The position numbers were made by a program, and so were the translations under genes. DNA of 64,000 nucleotides from Polytrichum commune (Eukaryota > Streptophyta > Polytrichopsida > Polytrichales > Polytrichaceae), in the NCBI GenBank assembly GCA_950295325.1, contig OX485809.1, positions 11,284,001 through 11,348,000 on the forward strand. The letters run 5' to 3'. Under the pieces are notes generated by a model. The model saw nothing but the letters and a program-made list of their open reading frames with translations. It made no database searches and was not told where the DNA came from. Of the stretch, positions 58,969-64,000 are shown one piece after another (within the stretch, counting starts at the first letter, position 1; every line of letters begins with the position of its first letter).

Positions 58969-60636
58969 TTATTGGCCAAATTGGAGGTACAAACGAGGGT
59001 GAAAGGGTGATCTACAATGAGGACATTGACGGTTCTTGATCATATTCCCTATTAGACATTGTGGATGAAATTGGGCCCCACATGATCCAACTTGAAAGCA
59101 TCCCTCTGGGCCAAATTGACATAAGCAAATCGCACACACAGATCCATAAAAAACCATTGGATGTGGATTTGGCCATAACTTCTCACCAATAATGCGGACA
59201 GAATATTCATGCACTTGTTGCATATCCCAATGGTGATTTTCATCAGGCACTTGCTTCCAATCGATGCTCCCGCTTGGCAATGTCCAATTACACTCATCCC
59301 ACCAACTAGGGTACATCTGCTCATCTTCTGGCCACGAAGTGAGCATCATGTTCCGCATTCTCTGATTGCGGTTCCATTCTTTCTGGATGCTCTCAAACTC
59401 AGCTTCAAATTGCCGGGCCTTTGCCATAGCAAACAATGTGCTTGTCCTCATATTTTTGCGTTCCACAATCGCATCCAACAGAATTTTCTTTAGCTTGCCA
59501 TTCTGCTCCTCCAGTTGACCAAGAATATCAAGGTCAATCTTGGCTTTGTAATCAACAACAACTTCATTGACCACTTGAAGTTGTTGATGCATGTCAAACA
59601 CCTCTTTCTGCAAAGCCTCCATCTTTTATTGTATTACTTGATTCATCGTACATACTTCCAAAGTTTGTGACTTTGCAATCCTGGCTTCTTCTAAAGCTGT
59701 GTCCCTCTTTACTTGCAAAGACTAAAAATTACTGTCAGTTGTTGCCATTGGTGCACTGCTTGAACTGCCAACCCCCCCCATCGTAAGTGTTGCAACTTGA
59801 TTTTCCAAATCGAGAATCCTTGCTTTGTACTCACGAATTTTCTCAGCATGTTGCTTATACAATTCTTCCATTTTGCTCTCCAATGTGTCCCCTCCAAGTT
59901 CACCAAGGTTTACCTCGTTACCCACCTCGTTGACCAAATTGTTGACCTCAACTTCTACAATGTTTTTTTGGTTTACAGTATCCTCTATACCGTCCTCCAT
60001 ATTTACAACCACCTTCCCACTTACTGTCTCAATGTCATTGTCTACCCGACAATAATGACGTGGTTTTTTTTGTTCCCGACCATCTGGCACTGGGGTCCTA
60101 GGATCATCTACTAGTCTGGAATTCTCCCTGAACCATTCCGGAACGGGAATGTATAGAATATCTGAAACTATGCACTTAGTGAATGCAATTCCAATACCTC
60201 CAAATTTCTTCTCATTCAGAACACCCAAACTTGACCAATCCACTCTAACTCGCAACACGTGCTCTGCATACATCATACATGTCACTGACTTCGGAATTGC
60301 GCCCTTGCGCCATCTTTCCAAATTGGAGATATTTCTAAGGATTGTTAAAAATCTCCATTTTGTCTCCACATCTTAAAGTTGGTTATAATTCGCACTGATG
60401 GACCTGCAATGTATCTCGTGACAAGGTCTTGGCCACAAACGATCAAAGTGAGGGAAACCCACATATTGCATTGCAATATTCGCAGTCCACGGCTGTGGTA
60501 CCCTCTCCCAACCTGTCCTCGTTTTTTGGGTGTGGTCATCATAAATATCCCACTCCAACTCAGCGAACTTGCGTTGATATTTTTTGGCCTCCCTTGATCT
60601 TCCACTTGCCATGTCTATAGATCCTCCACTTGCCAT
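58969..60636 (-). pseudogene. Coiled-coil RING-finger (C3HC4) protein, probable E3 ubiquitin ligase, with three nonsense codons
   Basis: A single frame runs from ATG 60636 to the stop at 58969, about 556 codons. It is broken only by TAA (60373), TAG (59720) and TAA (59624). The N-terminal region (..EWDIYDDHTQKTRTGWERVP, CMMYAEHVLRVRVDWSSLG) is unrecognised. The middle is acidic and then coiled-coil (ESKMEELYKQHAEKIREYKA, ALQKEVFDMHQQLQVVNEVV). The C-terminus is a RING: CAICLCQFGPEGC...CGAQFHPQC...CPHCRSPF, with all C3HC4 ligands present. RING proteins recruit E2 enzymes to ubiquitinate substrates; the target here is unknown. All three stops are one C-to-T change from Gln codons. It is the right-most hAT cargo gene, reading inwards from the right end, with a TATA box and C-rich tract 4 upstream. 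Confidence 0.78.
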
Positions 60637-60976
60637 ATCCACCCCAATTGTGGTTTCTAAGTCTAGTGTATAACTCTAAAGTTTTAAAATATTACTTGCA
60701 CTTCATAATAGTGCTACAAAAACATCCAAGCATACACTTTAAAATAGTGTTGCCGTGGAATAAGTTCAAAAATGTTGTTAAAAATTAAAATCAAAAAACA
60801 ACCACCAAAAACACACCCACAAAACACGTGAGTATTTCCCCAATAAAGATAAAAGGGCCCCCAAATAGGGACCCCATACTCCCCCGAGTGCCCCGCGTGC
60901 CCCACGCTCTCTTTAAGAGGAGGGCCGACCGGGCTCCCACAAGGAGTAGAATGAGGTAGATAAGTGGTCCCCCCAC

Positions 60977-60984
60977 TTATATAC
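60977..60984 (-). promoter_or_regulatory. TATA box for the RING gene (TATATAAG on minus strand)
   Basis: The minus strand reads GGGGTATATAAGTGGGG directly at the edge of C-rich tract 4, about 340 bp before the ATG. Confidence 0.55.
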
Positions 60985-61262
60985 CCCGTCCTCCCTCCCA
61001 TTCCCCTCCCCCGTTCCCCTAATCCCGTTCCCATCCATCCCGTCCTATCCAAACCTCCTAAACCCGCTCCCACCCCCGCTCCCCATGTTCCCACACGCTC
61101 CCCGCGTTCCCCCCTGTCCGCCCCCCCCCCCCCCGTTCCCACTTACCTTCCCCCCCCCCCCCCCCCCGCCCGACCCTCACCCCCGTCCGACCCCCCCGTC
61201 CGACCCCACGTTCCCCCGCGTTCCCACACGTCCGCCCGCGCTCCCCACCCGTCCGACCTACA
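60985..61262 (+). repeat. C-rich subterminal tract 4
   Basis: C-rich repeat of CCCGTTCCC and CCGTCCGACC units. 61001-61150 is nearly identical, in the same orientation, to 25681-25831 of tract 1. As the hAT ends are inverted but these tracts are direct, the similarity is not part of the terminal inverted repeat. Confidence 0.85.
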
Positions 61263-61445
61263 CCCTCCTTAGTAATATTTTATTACTTTGATTTTAACAA
61301 AATGGTAGACACAATGGCAAAATGGTTTACATGCCAAGGGAAATATGCACATCCACGTTGGCATTTTTTGCCACATTGGACGCCACCTTGGCAAGAAGGT
61401 AAGTATTTTACCCACCCTACTAGGTTGACCCTAGTTTGACCCTAC

Positions 61446-61538
61446 GAGGAGCCTATTGTGTCGTGACGGAGGGGTCCGACCCGACACGACGCGTCATGAC
61501 GGCACGACCCCGTCATGACGTCGCGATAGACAACCCTG
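61446..61538 (-). repeat. hAT right terminal and subterminal region
   Basis: Ends ...ATAGACAACCCTG, the inverse of the left end. Subterminal CGTCATGACGG, CCGTCATGACG and TCGTGACGG motifs match those on the left. Confidence 0.85.
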
Positions 61539-61546
61539 CGTGGAGG
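61539..61546. repeat. 8-bp target-site duplication, right (CGTGGAGG)
   Basis: Perfect copy of 25214-25221. Confidence 0.92.
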
Positions 61547-61559
61547 TATATCCTATGGG

Positions 61560-61665
61560 GCACACTACACTAAATATTCGATTTAGTGTGATATGGTAGT
61601 TTATATCATTGTGGTAACTTTTCTAATGACACTCTTCATGAATAAGTTTACAAGCACTGTCATCC
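61560..61665 (+). repeat. Dispersed repeat with palindrome, right of the hAT
   Basis: Begins with the 23-bp palindrome ACACTAAAT-ATTCG-ATTTAGTGT (61567-61589). The following 75 bp matches the reverse complement of about 20995-21085. Confidence 0.6.
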
Positions 61666-61682
61666 CAACTTACTTTTAGTTC

Positions 61683-63175
61683 AGTGAAGACTTGTAAATC
61701 TATGCTTGAATCATCTTAACCTAATCTCACCGTACTAATTCGGACTCTTCTCAAAGAACTTCCCGAGCTCTTATAAGTTGACGGAGTCCATGTTTTTACC
61801 TTCAACGTACTTGAGTGGAGTGACTCCTTGGCCACCTAAGCAAGGGGGTTTGTGGACTCCAAAAATCAACATAGGTAAGGTATAATGTGGGTGTTATTTA
61901 GTTGCTTTTCTTAATCGGACCCCTACACTTGATTGGTGTGTAGTTAGGTGAAGATCAAAGAACAAACACCATAAAGACATGTGTTTAGAAGACTTTGAAC
62001 AAAATTGGTGACACTAAGTACAATATTTAGTGCAATTATTATAATGACACGAAGGGTAAAATCACACTATAAATATGCCCACAATATGTACTATAACTAG
62101 TGTTCAATATTGAAGTCATCAATACCCTTCAAACGTGATTTGGCCCTTCAGAACATACCTCTTTCAAAACAACCCTTCAAAATGCAACCCCAAATTGAAA
62201 ATGAAGACGTCACTTGAAGTCCTCAATATAATTTGCCCGCCACAAGAACCAACGAGCGTAGGGCATTGTCATTACAAGAAGTGGAGTTGGATGGTAGATT
62301 CTTAACATTTCAAATTGTACTAGAAACATGTACCATATAATTCATGCACAAGTTTAATATGTGTTTTGTATTTCGTTTCTATATTCTTGGATTGATGTCT
62401 TGAATTCGAACCATCCCTTCAACTGAAGAGCTAAAATTTGAGAGCCCTTTAAAATGAAACTCATATGAGGGCTTCACTCTCGAGCAATGACTATAACCGG
62501 TGTACCTAACAAGACAAATTGGCGTAGTAGACAAATATTAATGGGGTCCACACTAGGAGTCTAGTCTTAAGGTAGCCCTAAGACCTTTGGTCTTGCCATG
62601 GCCTTCCAAAGTCTTTCGGCATCTCCACATCTACCTTTCCAATACATGGCACACATCGCACGTTGTGGAGGCCACAATGATTGTCAATGATGAGCATAAG
62701 TAAGTAGGAAGGTTCAAAGTGGGTGCAAAATTGATGCAAAATTGATGCAAAATTTGTACCTTTCCACTATCATCCAGTAGTTGAGGGTCATCTAGGACCC
62801 GTTGTGTTCACTATTGAGTGTGGCATAATTAACAAAATTTGAAGGTTTATCTTAATGTTTTCTAAACAAGTGTCTTTATGGTGTTTATTCTTTGATCTTC
62901 ACCTAACTACACACCAATCAAGTGTAGGGATCCAATTAAGAAAAGCAACCGAATAACATCCGCACAATACCTTACCTATGTTGATATTCGGAGTCCAAAC
63001 CCCCCAAACCCCCTTGCTTAGGTAGCCAAGGAGTCACTCCACTCAAAATACATTGAAGGTAAAAGCATGGAATCCGTCAACTTATAAGAGCTCGGGAATT
63101 TCTTTGAGAAGAGTCCAAATTAGTACGGTGAGATTAGGTTAAGATGATTCAAGCATAGGTTTACAAGTCTTCACT
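61683..63175. mobile_element. Foldback element with terminal inverted repeats of about 305 bp
   Basis: 61683-61985 and 62868-63175 are inverted copies. The outer ends read AGTGAAGACTTGTAAA on both strands, then ATGCTTGAATCATCTTAACC, GAGCTCTTATAAGTTGACGG and ACACACCAATCAAGTGTAGG. The interior of about 880 bp has no coding frame. No clear target duplication was found. A foldback MULE or a large MITE is possible. A diverged partial relative lies at 18650-18995. Confidence 0.75.
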
Positions 63176-64000
63176 CTACATGCACAACATTGATGGCATT
63201 GAATACAACTAAGGCATCGGGTGTCATGAACTGGAGTTTTGACATTCACATGAAATTAGGGTTGATTTTATCAGGAGGGAGGAGGGTTGCAGTTAATGTG
63301 AAGCATCGGTGCCACATGACTGCAAAATAATGGTCCTACCTCCTAATTTAAATGGGATGGTCTCTATTTAATGTCCAAATTTTGAATGTTATCTCATTAC
63401 TTGCATAGTATCTTTCATTTGGAAATGAAATGAATCACTAAAATGAAATGAAAGTGGTCTTTAGAACCAAGGTGAAAATTTGAATCGAAACATCTCATTG
63501 TTTACTTTGAAGATTATAGAAAATCCATTCACAACACATAAACAATTTTTTGTCAAATAATTTGCACAAAGCTAGACATATACATAACTTTCTTATAGCA
63601 TTCCCTTTACACGACTTGTAAACGTACATAGGGGTACCAAAACTACTCTCATGTGATATTGATCCTCTACATAGAGTGGATTTCATAGTGCCCTTATGTT
63701 TCTTTGACAACATTGTGTCAAAGATTTGGACAACAATAGACATTTCTAGTTGATTAACGTGTATTGAGTTAGACATGACCTATTTGGAAAATGCGAACTG
63801 CACCCCATTTTTTTTCCAATCACCTAATATGTTAGTTTCTAATACCGATTCACTTTGGTCAAAATCTAGAAGTTATCAGTTTGTATTTATAGTACGAACC
63901 ACAAGACTGATTAGGAAGGGACTAGGGGAGAGAGAGGAACTTGGTGGTCTTTGTATACAACGCACACAAGCTAAGGAGAAATAGTCATCTCTTAAGTTCA
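63176..64000. other. Right flank, no supported gene
   Basis: AT-rich sequence. The 93-codon minus-strand frame at 63495-63776 has no recognisable domain, introns or promoter. Confidence 0.5.

Larger units (their letters stand above)
25222..61538. mobile_element. Giant hAT-superfamily transposon, 36,317 bp, with cargo genes and nested MULE
   Basis: Both ends carry the 13-bp perfect inverted repeat CAGGGTTGTCTAT. Subterminal copies of CGTGACGG/CCGTCACG or CGTCATGACG follow on both sides. The ends are flanked by the perfect 8-bp duplication CGTGGAGG. The interior encodes a hAT transposase (BED finger at 50469-51071, catalytic and dimerisation parts at 53702-56278), so ends, target duplication and enzyme agree. 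Other contents are a kinase-like gene, a 179-codon ORF, an 83-bp satellite array, a broken gene of unknown function, a RING gene and a nested 15.6-kb Mutator-like element. Without the MULE and one TSD copy it would be about 20.7 kb, still far longer than typical hAT elements of a few kb. Its genes carry premature stops, so this copy is probably inactive. Confidence 0.9.

Noticed and set aside
63495-63776. 93-codon minus-strand ORF at the right edge
   Set aside because: AT-rich, low-information sequence with no recognised motif. Consistent with chance.

Overview
The window looks like nuclear DNA of a land plant. The evidence is one intron-rich housekeeping gene (18 or more exons with GT..AG introns) for a plant-type SAC phosphoinositide phosphatase, a telo-box near its start, TATA boxes, and plant-style transposons (hAT, Mutator-like, Harbinger-type MITE, foldback elements, tRNA-like SINE). 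I cannot name the species. A seedless plant would fit, but that is inference.

Layout. 1-4.3 kb: flank with dispersed, ~275-bp tandem and ~300-bp tandem repeats. 4.3-10.9 kb (+): SAC-domain phosphatase gene. 13.6-17.1 kb (-): secreted, cysteine-rich protein with a filamin-like Ig domain at its C end. 17.1-25.2 kb: gene-poor sequence with a 546-bp MITE, inverted repeats and coding remnants. 25.2-61.5 kb: one very large hAT-type DNA transposon, 36,317 bp, with 13-bp perfect terminal inverted repeats (CAGGG...) and a perfect 8-bp target duplication CGTGGAGG. 61.5-64 kb: flank with a ~1.5-kb foldback element.

Inside the giant hAT are a BED/DDE hAT transposase gene, a protein-kinase-like gene, an intact 179-codon acidic ORF with its own TATA box, a broken gene of unknown function and a coiled-coil/RING gene. 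There is also an ~3.2-kb array of an 83-bp satellite. Four C-rich (CCCGTTCCC/CCGTCCGACC) tracts each lie beside a TATA box; three of these are ahead of the kinase, transposase and RING genes.

Nested in the hAT is a 15,597-bp Mutator-like element (33804-49400; ~54-bp TIRs; perfect 10-bp TSD GAGCATCAAG). It carries a Ulp1/C48 protease gene and a convergent MULE transposase gene with DDE and SWIM motifs. Nested in that, in an inferred intron, is a 1,105-bp Mutator-like element (47232-48336; 10-bp TSD AGACCTACTT) carrying a SWIM-finger ORF. This gives three levels of nesting, each level with a matching target duplication.

Most transposon genes are interrupted by in-frame stops. Nearly all of these can be read as single C-to-T (or G-to-A) changes of Gln, Arg or Trp codons, with few frameshifts, as expected for methylated, silenced transposons. 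The most notable points are the giant cargo-bearing hAT, its repeated C-rich/TATA modules, and a 9-bp motif (TGTCCTTCA) scattered through the MULE whose orientation follows the transcription direction of the host gene.
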